Source: Roseobacter insulae (lineage in GTDB: Bacteria > Pseudomonadota > Alphaproteobacteria > Rhodobacterales > Rhodobacteraceae). Taken from it: 64,000 bases of DNA. The number at the start of each line of letters is the position of its first letter. Within the stretch, counting starts at the first letter, position 1. The stretch is from the NCBI RefSeq assembly GCF_019375555.1, contig NZ_JAHXDN010000004.1:496001-560000 (forward strand), given 5' to 3'. A program made the position numbers and the translations under genes. Shown in pieces: positions 9,215-20,196 of the stretch. The notes beneath the pieces were generated by a model, which saw only the letters and a list, made by a program, of their open reading frames with translations, had not been told where the DNA came from and did no database searches.

Positions 9215-10081
9215 TCAACTTTCCGCGCGCACGGCCTCATAGGCAAGCATCGCACGTTTCATTGGCAGGCCCCAATGGTACCCTCCCAAACCGCCCGACT
9301 TGCGCAGGGCACGGTGACAGGGGATGAGCCAACTGATCGGATTGCGGCCCACCGCGGTGCCCACCGCACGCACCGCGCGCGGCGCTCCAATGGCCTGCGC
9401 GATCTCGGAATAGGTAGTGACCTGACCGGAGGGAATGCTCAACAGGGCCTCCCAGACCTTGATCTGGAAGGGCGCGCCGATCAGGAACAGCGGGGCTTTG
9501 TCCAGCGACCCGTCGCCCGCACCGAATGCCTGCAAGACCCAAGGCCGCAACATCATCGGATCCTCGACAAATTCAGCATCGGGCCAGCGGCTCAGAAGAT
9601 CCTGCAGAGTGGCCTCTTCGCCCATTTCCGCGGCGAAGCCGATGCCGCAAATCCCCTTGTCCGTGCCCATGACGACCGCCGGACCGAAGGGGCTTTCGAA
9701 CCAGCCCCAAAAAATCTTGAGGCCCTTGCCACCGCGGGCGAACTCACCGGGGCTCATGGCTTCCCACCGCACAAAGAGATCATGTAAACGGCCACTTCCC
9801 GACAGACCCAGAGCATGCGACGCCTCCAAGGTCGTGAATCTGTCCCGCAGCAGGGTTTTAGCGTGACCAAGTGTCAGATACTGCTGATACCGTTTCGGCG
9901 AGACACCGACCCAGCGCGAAAAAACCCGCTGGAAATGCGCGGTACTCATGCCCATTTCCGCGGCGATATGGTCGAGCGACAAAGGATCTTGCGCCTCGTC
10001 AATGAGATCGATCGCGCGGCGCACCACGCGGTAGTGATACGCGGTTTCAGTGTCATCGGGGAGGGTCTGATGCTGTGTCAT
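9215..10081 (-). CDS. AraC-HTH / O6-methylguanine-DNA methyltransferase fusion (Ada-like, lacking the N-terminal zinc domain)
   Basis: A 288-residue DNA-repair protein. Residues 20-115 form an AraC-type double HTH (LSLDHIAAEMGMSTAHFQRVFSRWVG). Residues 120-288 are the alkyltransferase, with the FQIKVWEAL segment, GQVTTYSEIA and the acceptor Cys255 in IPCHRALRKSGG. Unlike E. coli Ada, there is no N-terminal domain with the four zinc cysteines that senses methylphosphotriesters, so autoregulation by that route is unlikely. It transfers the alkyl group from O6-alkylguanine to its own cysteine. Confidence 0.93.
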   Translation of the reverse strand: MTQHQTLPDDTETAYHYRVVRRAIDLIDEAQDPLSLDHIAAEMGMSTAHFQRVFSRWVGVSPKRYQQYLTLGHAKTLLRDRFTTLEASHALGLSGSGRLHDLFVRWEAMSPGEFARGGKGLKIFWGWFESPFGPAVVMGTDKGICGIGFAAEMGEEATLQDLLSRWPDAEFVEDPMMLRPWVLQAFGAGDGSLDKAPLFLIGAPFQIKVWEALLSIPSGQVTTYSEIAQAIGAPRAVRAVGTAVGRNPISWLIPCHRALRKSGGLGGYHWGLPMKRAMLAYEAVRAES

Positions 10082-10131
10082 GCCGACAATTTAGGAAATC
10101 ATCAGGCATAGTGCGACCCGGAACCTGCGGA

Positions 10132-11217
10132 TTAGGCGTGACGTCTGGTCTTAAGGTAGGCGACGGGTAAGGATCTCTTGCGGATGGGTTCGATCAGCAG
10201 ACCGGCCTCCTTTCGTGATACGCACTGGCGCGCGGTTCGCATGCCGGAGAAGGTCTCGCCCAGGGCGTCCTGCAGGCGGGTCGCATCTTCGGCGCTCAAC
10301 CGGCGCAGACATTCGCGTCCGGGAAACAGGGTCTCGACCCATGCCCCCTGCGCGAGAATGATCTGATGCTGCGCGCAGGCGATGTGGGTCACGGAATAAA
10401 CAGATGCAGGATCGATCTGTCGGGCATGACCTGAATCCAACCAGGCCTTCGCCGGCGCCAGCACCTCGTTTGAGAAAAACAGCGCCTCCGCCTTGGCCGA
10501 GGCAATCAGCACGCGGTGATCGCCGGTCACATGCAGGTCATGCGCGGGGCCTTTTGCGCCCAGCGACCCCGCCGGGATGCATAGCGGTCGGGCATCCGGG
10601 TTTTGTCTGAAATACCCCGGGGGCAGCTTCGTGCGGCCGATCCACCGGATCGGTTGGTACCCGTGATCCCGGGTCAACACCATATCCGATGTCTCCAGCC
10701 ATTCGACGGGCATTTCGCCGTTCTCGGTCTGAATCATGGTGCCCGGACCAAAACACGGCACGCTGTTTGCTTCGTACTGGCTGTAGGACAGACGCGTATC
10801 GTCACCGTCGGGTCCCCCCAGCGCATTATCGATGTCGCGCCCGCCAGCATAGCTGTAGGTGACGCCGGGCTGCAACGGTTCAGAGGGAACGTAGCCGACG
10901 TTCTGACCACCGATTTCTATGCGGTCGATCGTGACGTACGATCCGTCGGGCGCCCGCAAAATGGCAAATTGCTCACCATAGATCAAACCGGACGAAATTG
11001 GCGCGCCATCAGGGGCGGTTACAACGCCCGTTTGATTGGAGTCTTCACCGACTTCATTGTTTTTCTCGTCACCATCCAGAAAGTTATCGTCATCGGTCAC
11101 TTCAAAGCGCACCCTGTCGGTCCCGAAATTGTAGTCCGGGTCCAGCATGAAAGTGCCTGTGCCGGGGTCATACACAAGGGCGTTCGGCGAATAGCCGTAA
11201 AACACGCTCGTCGGCAT
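10132..11217 (-). CDS. Hint-domain (hedgehog/intein-type) protein
   Basis: A 361-residue protein with a central to C-terminal Hint domain. The domain begins at SVPCFGPGTMIQTENG, with the candidate nucleophile Cys155, continues with PVEWLETSDMVLTRDHGYQPIRWIGR, and has the block-B-like TGDHRVL (Thr231, His234). The N-terminal 150 residues are acidic, rich in Asp and Gly, and may bind calcium. No C-terminal intein splice motif is visible, and the protein ends in a basic RSLPVAYLKTRRHA tail. Proteins of this type are abundant in Rhodobacterales and often end secreted RTX-like proteins; self-cleavage at the Cys is an inference. There is no classical signal peptide. GAGGAG precedes the ATG. Confidence 0.88.
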   Translation of the reverse strand: MPTSVFYGYSPNALVYDPGTGTFMLDPDYNFGTDRVRFEVTDDDNFLDGDEKNNEVGEDSNQTGVVTAPDGAPISSGLIYGEQFAILRAPDGSYVTIDRIEIGGQNVGYVPSEPLQPGVTYSYAGGRDIDNALGGPDGDDTRLSYSQYEANSVPCFGPGTMIQTENGEMPVEWLETSDMVLTRDHGYQPIRWIGRTKLPPGYFRQNPDARPLCIPAGSLGAKGPAHDLHVTGDHRVLIASAKAEALFFSNEVLAPAKAWLDSGHARQIDPASVYSVTHIACAQHQIILAQGAWVETLFPGRECLRRLSAEDATRLQDALGETFSGMRTARQCVSRKEAGLLIEPIRKRSLPVAYLKTRRHA

Positions 11218-11364
11218 TGAAGTCTCCTCACGTCATAAAACGCGCTCTTGCTCTCATAAAGATGTGAAGATTCACCTTAAAAACCCGATGAATTACCACC
11301 CAGTTCTCGATGATTGCCCCGGCAGGCTCTTGCCCCCTGACGGGAATTCTCCCATACCGGGGAG

Positions 11365-12009
11365 ATGGCAAAACAGCTCGGTTATCACACGATCCGCGAG
11401 ATCTTCACGCGCTTTCACGAAGCAGATCCCGAACCCAAGGGGGAGCTTGAGCACGTGAATGCCTATACGCTTGTCGTCGCGGTTGCGCTGAGTGCGCAGG
11501 CAACGGACGCAGGCGTCAACAAGGCAACCCGCAAGCTGTTCCAAATCGCCGATACGCCGCAGAAAATGCTCGATCTGGGTATCGACAGCCTGACAGAGCA
11601 CATCAAGACAATCGGGCTGTTTCGCCAGAAGGGCAAAAACGTCATCAAGCTGAGCGAAATTCTGGTTCGGGACTATGCTGGCGAAGTGCCCAACAGTCGC
11701 GCCGCTTTGCAGGGCCTGCCCGGCGTGGGCCGCAAAACGGCAAATGTTGTGCTGAACATGTGGTGGCGGCATCCGGCACAGGCCGTGGACACGCATATTT
11801 TCCGCCTCGGCAACCGCACCGGCATCGCGCCGGGAAAAACTGTGGACGCCGTCGAGCGCGCCATTGAAGACAATGTACCGGCTGATTTTCAGCTGCATGC
11901 GCATCACTGGATGATCCTGCACGGACGCTATCATTGCAAAGCCCGCAAGCCGATGTGTCCGACCTGTATCATCCGGGATCTCTGCCCATTTGAGGACAAA
12001 ACTGTATGA
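11365..12009 (+). CDS. nth: Endonuclease III, DNA glycosylase/AP lyase
   Basis: Removes oxidised pyrimidines and cuts at the abasic site in base-excision repair. The 214-residue protein has the helix-hairpin-helix LPGVGRKTA with catalytic Lys124, catalytic Asp142 in AVDTHIFR, and the C-terminal [4Fe-4S] cluster motif C-x6-C-x2-C-x5-C (Cys191, 198, 201, 207). Its stop codon overlaps the start of the following pfkB kinase gene by 4 bases (ATGA), so the two are translationally coupled. Confidence 0.97.
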   Translation: MAKQLGYHTIREIFTRFHEADPEPKGELEHVNAYTLVVAVALSAQATDAGVNKATRKLFQIADTPQKMLDLGIDSLTEHIKTIGLFRQKGKNVIKLSEILVRDYAGEVPNSRAALQGLPGVGRKTANVVLNMWWRHPAQAVDTHIFRLGNRTGIAPGKTVDAVERAIEDNVPADFQLHAHHWMILHGRYHCKARKPMCPTCIIRDLCPFEDKTV

Positions 12010-12992
12010 ACACCTACGAAGTTGTTGGCATCGGAAACGCCGTTGTCGATGTGATCACCCATGCCGATGACAGCTTTCTGGGTCACATGGGCATTGAGAA
12101 AGGCATCATGCAACTCGTGGATCAGGATCGGTCCGAGGTGCTGTTTGCCTCAATGAACGACAGGCTTCAGACGCCGGGAGGCGCCGTGGCCAATACCGTT
12201 GCTGGCGTGGGGTCGCTGGGTTTGCAAACGGCGTTCATTGGCCGCGTGCGCGATGACGCCCTGGGCCAGTTCTACGCAAGCGCAATGACCGACAATGGCA
12301 TTGATTTTGTAAACCCCCCGGTGGTTGACGGCGATGTCCCGACGTCGCGCTGTATGATCTTCGTGACACCGGACGGCGAGCGCTCGCTCAATACCTACCT
12401 GGGCATTTCAACAGGCCTGACATCGGATGACGTCCCCCAGGAAGTGTCCGGTAACGCCAAAATCATGTTTCTCGAAGGGTATCTCTTTGACCATGATGCC
12501 GGCAAAACCGCCTTTCGCGAAGCGGCGCGTGCGACCAAGGCAGGCAACGGCATCGCGGGTATCGCCATTTCCGACCCGTTCTGCGTGGAACGGCACCGGG
12601 CGGACTTCCTGTCGCTGATTGAACATGATCTGGACTATGTCATTGGCAACCAGCACGAAATCGAATCCCTGTTTGAAACGGACCTCGAAACCTCTCTGGC
12701 CAAAACGGCTGAGATTTGCGGGCTTGTGGTCTGCACCCGCTCCGGCGACGGGGTGACCGTGATCTCGGATGGCAAACGCATCGATGTGCCGGTTCACAAG
12801 GTCACGCCGGTCGATGCAACCGGTGCGGGCGACCAGTTTGCCGCCGGGTTCCTTTACGGTCTTGCCACAGGGCGCGATCTGGAAGCCTGCGCTCGCATGG
12901 GCAACTTATGTGCCGCCGAGGTCATCAGTCACGTCGGCCCGCGCCCGCAGATCGACATGATGGAGGTATTCCGCGAGCAGGGCCTCGTCTGA
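12006..12992 (+). CDS. PfkB-family sugar/nucleoside kinase (adenosine-kinase-like)
   Basis: A 328-residue ribokinase-fold kinase. The first signature region (PGGAVANTVAGVGSLGLQTAFIGRVRDD) and the second signature with the catalytic aspartate (VDATGAGDQFAAGFLYGL) are both complete. The N-terminus VVGIGNAVVDVI and overall layout resemble the adenosine-kinase branch found in alphaproteobacteria, but the substrate (adenosine, ribose or another sugar) is not fixed by sequence alone. It is coupled to nth upstream and lies 2 bases before the acyltransferase-like gene. Confidence 0.88.
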   Translation: MNTYEVVGIGNAVVDVITHADDSFLGHMGIEKGIMQLVDQDRSEVLFASMNDRLQTPGGAVANTVAGVGSLGLQTAFIGRVRDDALGQFYASAMTDNGIDFVNPPVVDGDVPTSRCMIFVTPDGERSLNTYLGISTGLTSDDVPQEVSGNAKIMFLEGYLFDHDAGKTAFREAARATKAGNGIAGIAISDPFCVERHRADFLSLIEHDLDYVIGNQHEIESLFETDLETSLAKTAEICGLVVCTRSGDGVTVISDGKRIDVPVHKVTPVDATGAGDQFAAGFLYGLATGRDLEACARMGNLCAAEVISHVGPRPQIDMMEVFREQGLV

Positions 12993-12994
12993 CG

Positions 12995-13591
12995 ATGCTC
13001 AGCAACGGGTTCCACGACATTCCTCCCGGCAAGGTCGCGATGATCGTGACCTATCTGGAAATGACATCCAAAGCGGTAACAATGGACATCACCTTGCCGG
13101 ACGGCGTGTCTTTCAGGCGCGTGACGCCTGACCTCGCTTGGTATCGCAACATCTTCACCCGCGTCGGGGCGCTCGACTGGCTCTGGTACGGGCGGTTGAT
13201 GCTGAACGACGTCGAACTGGGGAGCATCCTGAACGACCCAAAGGTGGAAGTATTCACGCTGAGCCGCGATGGCCAGGACGAAGCCCTGCTGGAACTGGAT
13301 TTTCGCTCAGAAGGCAGTTGTGAGCTGGCCTACTTCGGCGTGACCGGCAGCCTGATCGGCACGGGCTCAGGGCGTTACCTGATGAACGAAGCCATTACCC
13401 GGGCCTGGGCGCAGCCAATCTCGCGCTTTCATGTGCACACCTGCACCATCGACAGCCCGCAAGCACTGAACTTTTATCGGCGCAGCGGTTTCACCCCGGT
13501 CAGGCAGGCGGTCGAGATTGACGAGGATCCAAGGGTCATCGACATTCTGCCGGAACACGCCGGGCCGAATGTGCCTATTCTGCGGCCCTAA
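12995..13591 (+). CDS. GNAT-family N-acetyltransferase
   Basis: A 198-residue protein whose C-terminal half has the GNAT layout: [25 protein letters not shown] (acetyl-CoA loop region) and [27 protein letters not shown]. The ATG at 12995 follows the pfkB stop after two bases, suggesting a third member of the nth-pfkB operon. The substrate is unknown. The last bases form an interlocked CTAA with the convergent rppH stop codon. Confidence 0.83.
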   Translation: MLSNGFHDIPPGKVAMIVTYLEMTSKAVTMDITLPDGVSFRRVTPDLAWYRNIFTRVGALDWLWYGRLMLNDVELGSILNDPKVEVFTLSRDGQDEALLELDFRSEGSCELAYFGVTGSLIGTGSGRYLMNEAITRAWAQPISRFHVHTCTIDSPQALNFYRRSGFTPVRQAVEIDEDPRVIDILPEHAGPNVPILRP

Positions 13592-14070
13592 ATTAGGTCA
13601 CCGAATTCACGCATCACAGCGGCATAGACCGCTCGTTTGAACGGAACGATGTGCTCGACCAGCTGCACGGCCGGCAACCAGCGCCATTCAGAGAATTCCG
13701 GGTGATCCGTCGCGATATTGACTTGGCTGTCGTCGCCATGGAACCGCATCAGGAACCACTTTTGCTTTTGACCGCGGTACCGCCCCTTCCAGAGCTTCGG
13801 GACGAGATCATGCGGCAGCTCATACGGCAGCCACTGATTGCTTTCCGCCAGAATGGTAACGAGGTCCGCCGTAACGCCCGTCTCTTCCCACAGCTCTCTC
13901 AACGCGGCGCTCTCGGCGGTCTCCCCCTTGTCGATCCCCCCCTGCGGCATCTGCCATGCCGCCAGGTTGTTGTCGCGCCTTTGCCCAACGAAAACACATC
14001 CGCTTGCATTGACCAGCATGACACCCACGCAGGGACGGTAGGGCAGTTGTGCAATCTCTTCGGGCGTCAT
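13588..14070 (-). CDS. rppH: RNA pyrophosphohydrolase (Nudix)
   Basis: Removes pyrophosphate from the 5' end of RNA, starting RNA decay. The 160-residue protein has the complete Nudix box GX5EX7REUXEEXGU (about residues 44-66, [11 protein letters not shown]...RELWEETGV), preceded by WQMPQGG, and the usual alphaproteobacterial ending region [21 protein letters not shown]. The start [16 protein letters not shown] at 14070 matches the family; the start codon overlaps the stop of the upstream GNAT gene (ATGA). Confidence 0.95.
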   Translation of the reverse strand: MTPEEIAQLPYRPCVGVMLVNASGCVFVGQRRDNNLAAWQMPQGGIDKGETAESAALRELWEETGVTADLVTILAESNQWLPYELPHDLVPKLWKGRYRGQKQKWFLMRFHGDDSQVNIATDHPEFSEWRWLPAVQLVEHIVPFKRAVYAAVMREFGDLI

Positions 14071-14525
14071 GTCAGGATTTTCTCCATTTTTGCGCGGGTC
14101 AGTTTCTGGCCGTCGCGCTCGACCGTCTCGTGATGGATAACCAAAAAGCCCTTTGCCCGAAAGGCCGGTTGCGCCATGAGGCTGGCATGGGTCCATAAAC
14201 GAGGTTCGCTGTGATTTCTGGCCCAGCTTTCAATCTTCTGGAAGATCTGCCCGAACAGGCCGGTGCCCTGATGCTCCGGCCTGATGAAGGCAAGGTCGAT
14301 ATAGCCCCCGGCCTCGACGGAGATGAAACCGGCAATGACCCCGTCGCGTTCGGCAACCGCAACATGTTTGGCCTCCAGACGCTCTGCCCATGCGCGGCCA
14401 CCCGGGGATGCGGGCAGCCAGGCTTTCCGTTGTGCGTCGGAATAGGGGCTGGCCCCTTCGCGCACCGCTGCAAAAAAGACCTGCGCCAGTTCAGGCGTGT
14501 CCCCCGGCGAGGCCCATCTCAGCAT
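14067..14525 (-). CDS. GNAT-family N-acetyltransferase
   Basis: A 152-residue acyltransferase with [46 protein letters not shown], the GNAT acetyl-CoA-binding pattern, and a C-terminal [14 protein letters not shown] typical of PhnO/ElaA-like members. The start is at 14525, where AAGGA lies 7 bases upstream. The same frame stays open far upstream, opposite fadH, but that part is antisense read-through. Coupled to rppH by a 4-base overlap. Confidence 0.85.
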   Translation of the reverse strand: MLRWASPGDTPELAQVFFAAVREGASPYSDAQRKAWLPASPGGRAWAERLEAKHVAVAERDGVIAGFISVEAGGYIDLAFIRPEHQGTGLFGQIFQKIESWARNHSEPRLWTHASLMAQPAFRAKGFLVIHHETVERDGQKLTRAKMEKILT

Positions 14526-14600
14526 CTTGGCATCCTTTGTGACGGTCGGCTGAATTTGTGACGCCGCGTTCGACGTGACAGCAGTTACGTGAAAATGTGA

Positions 14601-16661
<2,061 letters not shown>

Positions 16662-16753
16662 TTTTTTTGCCGAACATCCCGGCAAGTTGCGCAGAATGTG
16701 CGCAGACTCCGGCTTGGGCTTGCCTACTCTGAGCAGAATTGAGCGCGTTCATG

Positions 16754-16784
16754 CTCAACCATAGAGGGTTGAGACAGCTGTCTC
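16754..16784. promoter_or_regulatory. Two overlapping palindromes between fadH-like gene and lysR-type gene
   Basis: In the 303-base spacer 16662-16964, a CTCAACC/GGTTGAG dyad (16754-16760 with 16767-16773) directly overlaps a perfect 14-base palindrome GAGACAGCTGTCTC (16771-16784). They lie about 180 bases before the LysR gene and have no T tract, so an operator is more likely than a terminator. The rest of this spacer shows nothing I can name. Confidence 0.4.
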
Positions 16785-16964
16785 TGATCGCGCCTATGGT
16801 GTGTCCGCTGTGACATCACTATCATGGCGGGAAAGGCAGTTCAGCGTTTCCATGCCCAGAACGATCCATGCAAAAACCGCGATACTGTCTCACCCGCGCC
16901 GCGTTCCTGCCCGATTTGATCTGCATACACGTCCTTGGAACTGACAGAATAAAAGGGGAAGGCA

Positions 16965-17870
16965 ATGGACCGCCTCACAGAAATGGAAGCATTCGCCACG
17001 GTTGTCGACCAAGGCGGCTTCACCGATGCGGCCAAGAAGATGGGGATTTCCAAATCCGCTGTTTCAAAACACGTGTCTTCGCTTGAAGCGCGCCTCGGCG
17101 CGCGCCTTCTCAACCGGACAACCCGCCGGGTAAGCCCCACCGAGATCGGTCTGGCCTATTACGACCGCGCCCGCCGCGTTCTGAATGACGCAGGCGAGGC
17201 CGATGCACTTGTCACATCAATGCAAAGCGCGCCCTCGGGCCTGCTGCGGATTTCCGTCGCAACGGATTTCGGTGTGAACCACCTGTCCCCCGTGCTCAGT
17301 GAATTCCTGTCCGATTTTCCCGACATCACGGTCAACATGGTACTGAACAATCGCTATGTGGAGCTGATTTCCGAAGGGTTCGACATGGCCGTTCGCATCG
17401 GCGAACTGGAAGACAGCACCCTGCGCGCCCGCAAGCTGACGGAGACGACAAAACGCATGATCGCCAGCCCTGAGTATTTCGAGAAATACGGCCGACCCGA
17501 GAAAATCGACGATCTGAACAATCACAAACTGCTGCATTATTCCAACCAGTCCTCCGGCAATGTCTGGAAGCTGACTGCGCCTTCCGGCGAGAAACGTCAG
17601 GTGCGTACGGCCGGATGGCTCAGCGTGAACGACGGACAATCCCTGCTGAACGCGGCCATTTCCGGCCTTGGTATCGCCTACCTGCCGAGCTTCCTGTACG
17701 CGGACGCAATGGACAAAGGTTTGATCGAAGACGCTATTCCGGACCTGCCCCTGGAAACCCAAGGCATTTACGCGGTCTACCCCCCCGGGCGCTTCACGCA
17801 GCCCAAAGTTCGCGCCTTCATCGACTTCCTTGTTCACGCCTTTGCTGAAAAGGGCCCTTCGGACTGGTAA
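16965..17870 (+). CDS. LysR-family transcriptional regulator
   Basis: A 301-residue LTTR of the CrgA/AaeR-like group. Residues 1-60 form the winged HTH (MEAFATVVDQGGFTDAAKKMGISKSAVSKHVSSLEARLGARLLNRTTRR); the rest is the periplasmic-binding-protein-like effector domain (LLRISVATDFG, GFDMAVRIGEL, GLGIAYLPSFL). AGGGGAAGG lies just before the ATG. It does not lie divergently to an obvious target; the gene upstream runs in the same direction. A strong terminator follows. The effector is unknown. Confidence 0.93.
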   Translation: MDRLTEMEAFATVVDQGGFTDAAKKMGISKSAVSKHVSSLEARLGARLLNRTTRRVSPTEIGLAYYDRARRVLNDAGEADALVTSMQSAPSGLLRISVATDFGVNHLSPVLSEFLSDFPDITVNMVLNNRYVELISEGFDMAVRIGELEDSTLRARKLTETTKRMIASPEYFEKYGRPEKIDDLNNHKLLHYSNQSSGNVWKLTAPSGEKRQVRTAGWLSVNDGQSLLNAAISGLGIAYLPSFLYADAMDKGLIEDAIPDLPLETQGIYAVYPPGRFTQPKVRAFIDFLVHAFAEKGPSDW

Positions 17871-17898
17871 CTCACAGAACACCCCCTCGGTGACCTTG

Positions 17899-17930
17899 CC
17901 CTCGGTATGTGTACATGCCGGGGGTTTTTT
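17899..17930 (+). terminator. Intrinsic terminator of the lysR-type gene
   Basis: An 11-bp stem (17899-17909 with 17914-17924, including two G-T pairs) and a TGTA loop, followed by six T residues at 17925-17930. Confidence 0.9.
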
Positions 17931-17949
17931 CTGCCCGGGGCAACCGGTC

Positions 17950-18900
17950 TTACTCGCTGTTCAGCACAATGGCTTCGACGCGCCTGTTCTCGTTGCGCCC
18001 TTCCGCCGTCTGGTTCGACGCAACCGGGGACAGGTATCCCATGCCTTCCGCATCAAGGCGCGCCGGGTCGACCCCATAGTCGTCGATCAGGCGCGTCCGC
18101 ACGGCCTGCGCCCTTTGGCGCGACAAGGCAATGTTCGGGTCCAGGGCCCCGACGGTATCCGTATGACCAACGAGGGCCACGCGCAGGTCGAGATTGCTGG
18201 CCAGAACCTCGGCCAGACGATCCAGCGATGGGTAGGGTCCAGCGCCCAGTTCCGATGTGCCGGATCTGAAGTCAAGATCGCGCAAAATCACGAAACCGTC
18301 TTCAAGCAAACGAAAGGTTCCTGGTACCGGCGTGCCCCCCGGCCTCTCGACCGGGTCAGGCACCGCAGCTTCCGGAGTATCCGGCACGGCGCTCAACAGG
18401 CCTGTGACAGCCTCGATGACTTGTACGTAAGCGGAATCCGAAGTGACGCTCGCCAACACGGTAATCGCCTCGGTCGGATTGTCCTCGGGTCCCCTGAAAG
18501 CCGTCAAATAGCGATAAGACCCAATGTTTACGTACATGTTCGGGCCTGGCAGGACCTCTATTCCAAACCTAAAATCAAAGCCGCCACAGGCAGTTGCGGC
18601 ACATTCGAAAGCAATGGTGAATCCCTGTGCCTCGATTTGCTCACGTAGCGGCGCCATGACTTGCAATACCGTCAGTCCAGCCGTACCGATCCGCCACGCG
18701 CGCCGGTTCACGGCCCCTTCCAGAACGCGGAACGGCACGCCCTCGCCCGAAAAGGCACCAATCGGCGCATCAAAGCTGTCAACCGGGGTTGCCCGCTCTA
18801 CTGTCAGACGCGCGCCTGCGGGCATGGCGAGATCCAGCGCGACAACATTGCCGGCGCTGAGCAACAGAGATGTGGTTAAAGCAATGCTCTGCCGTTTCAT
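17950..18900 (-). CDS. Secreted OmpA-domain protein
   Basis: A 316-residue exported protein with a Sec signal (MKRQSIALTTSLLLSAGNVVA) and a C-terminal OmpA domain (about 200-316) containing VALVGHTDTVGALDPNIALSRQRAQAV and NENRRVEAIV, the peptidoglycan-binding pattern. The N-terminal half has a two-cysteine segment (FECAATACGGFDF) and resembles no family I can name; it may form a beta-rich outer domain. The start overlaps the stop of the AhpD-like gene by 4 bases, so it is last in a four-gene minus-strand run from 20918. Confidence 0.85.
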   Translation of the reverse strand: MKRQSIALTTSLLLSAGNVVALDLAMPAGARLTVERATPVDSFDAPIGAFSGEGVPFRVLEGAVNRRAWRIGTAGLTVLQVMAPLREQIEAQGFTIAFECAATACGGFDFRFGIEVLPGPNMYVNIGSYRYLTAFRGPEDNPTEAITVLASVTSDSAYVQVIEAVTGLLSAVPDTPEAAVPDPVERPGGTPVPGTFRLLEDGFVILRDLDFRSGTSELGAGPYPSLDRLAEVLASNLDLRVALVGHTDTVGALDPNIALSRQRAQAVRTRLIDDYGVDPARLDAEGMGYLSPVASNQTAEGRNENRRVEAIVLNSE

Positions 18901-19469
18901 CTGGCCTGCGCGTGATAGTCATCATTTGGCATCATGGCCGTTGCGCTTGCGACGCGGTTCGTCATGTTAAAAAACCCGGCCACATTCGCGATATCCCAGA
19001 TGTCGTGATCCGTGAACCCGACCTCGCGAAGGGCGGCCCGGTGCGTTTCCTCTATCGTGGCACTGGCGGTCGTCATATGTGCGGCAAAATCCAGCATCGC
19101 CCGTTGACGCGCGTCTATGTCGGCAACCCGGTAGTTCATGACCAGCGCCTCGCCCAGTTTCGGGTCACCGGACATCGCCCGCACCGCCGCGCCATGTGCA
19201 ACGAGACAGTAAAAGCACTTGTTGATCGAGGAAACGACGACCGCGATCATTTCTCTTTCCAGCTTGCTCAACCCGGAGGGCGCCAGCATCAGGTTGTTGT
19301 ATATCCCGGTGAAGGCATCCAGCTTTTCAATGTCGAACGCATAGGCGCGCAGCACATTGGGGATAATGCCCAGCTTGTCCTGGCACACGTCGAAATACTT
19401 CTGCGTTGCTTCCGGCAACGGATCGACCATGGGTAGGTTCAGGGCTGTGGGAAGGGCTTTGTCAGCCAC
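18897..19469 (-). CDS. AhpD-like peroxidase-related protein (carboxymuconolactone decarboxylase family)
   Basis: A 190-residue all-helical protein of the alkylhydroperoxidase/CMD family. The redox motif C-x2-C followed by His is present (NKCFYCLVAHGAAVR), within the usual VVSSIN context. Members with this motif reduce peroxides with the help of a thiol partner. The C-terminus shows FFNMTNRVASA, common to the uncharacterised peroxidase-related subfamily. It lies in a compact run with the OmpA-domain gene downstream (4-base overlap) and the GNAT gene 13 bases upstream. A second CMD-family gene lies at 48116-48682. Confidence 0.9.
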   Translation of the reverse strand: MADKALPTALNLPMVDPLPEATQKYFDVCQDKLGIIPNVLRAYAFDIEKLDAFTGIYNNLMLAPSGLSKLEREMIAVVVSSINKCFYCLVAHGAAVRAMSGDPKLGEALVMNYRVADIDARQRAMLDFAAHMTTASATIEETHRAALREVGFTDHDIWDIANVAGFFNMTNRVASATAMMPNDDYHAQAR

Positions 19470-19482
19470 GGGTCAGGGCTCC

Positions 19483-20196
19483 TTACATGACTTTCTGACG
19501 GTAATGGTAATCCGCCACCACCTCAAAGCCCAGAGAGGAATAAAGCTCATTTGCCGCGGTATTCGCCTTGGTGCACAAAACGGCAATATCGGTGGCCCCC
19601 TGCTCCCGGCCCCAGAAGGCGGCAGCCCGCATAACCCATTGCGCCACCCCCTGCCTGCGCTGTTCGGGCAGTACTTCCAGCGCATGTACCATACAGATGC
19701 CGCCATGCACCGCCGCAAAGGCCACGCCTGCTGGTTTTTCATTCCAGCGTGCCAGAATACCGGTCTTGATATCGGCCCGTGCCATGACCGCGATACGTTC
19801 CGGGCCGATCCCACCCTGCGCCCAGATCTCTTCCATGATCGCCAATGGTTCCCAGATGCAGAATGCAGTCACCCGCGGCATCGGCTTGTCCGTCAGGTGT
19901 TCAAGCGCAATGCTGTAGATATTGACAGGGTCAACCACCTCGTAGTCCCTGGCTGCCAAAACGCGATCAAGATCAGTATCTTCCGGCCGGATCATGAACA
20001 AGGGCGTTTGACCCGCGTTTGTCATCGCGTCTTCTGCAACTTCTATGTCGGCGTCTGTCACGTCTTGCACCGCCGTTGCGGCAGACACGCGTTTTCCACC
20101 CCCCTGCCCGTCGCGCAGTATCCATGCCCCCAGATGAACACGCTTCGCCGCAGGCCAGGTGACATCCACTGCGTCAAAGAGCGGGCCGGTATTCAT
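19483..20196 (-). CDS. GNAT-family N-acetyltransferase
   Basis: A 237-residue protein whose C-terminal half is a GNAT domain: GICMVHALEVLPEQRRQGVAQWVMRAAAFWGREQGATDIAVLC, with the acetyl-CoA pyrophosphate loop RRQGVA, and NELYSSLGFEVVADYHYR. The N-terminal half (WPAAKRVHLGAWILRDGQGGGKRVSAAT) matches the layout of small-molecule acyltransferases. Its start overlaps the stop of the CinA-like gene by 4 bases. Substrate unknown. Confidence 0.85.
   Translation of the reverse strand: MNTGPLFDAVDVTWPAAKRVHLGAWILRDGQGGGKRVSAATAVQDVTDADIEVAEDAMTNAGQTPLFMIRPEDTDLDRVLAARDYEVVDPVNIYSIALEHLTDKPMPRVTAFCIWEPLAIMEEIWAQGGIGPERIAVMARADIKTGILARWNEKPAGVAFAAVHGGICMVHALEVLPEQRRQGVAQWVMRAAAFWGREQGATDIAVLCTKANTAANELYSSLGFEVVADYHYRQKVM

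Noticed and set aside
16663-16685. TTGCCG/CGGCAA hairpin after the FadH-like gene
   Set aside because: The T run lies before the stem on the plus strand and becomes an A run on the other strand, so it is not an intrinsic terminator in either direction.
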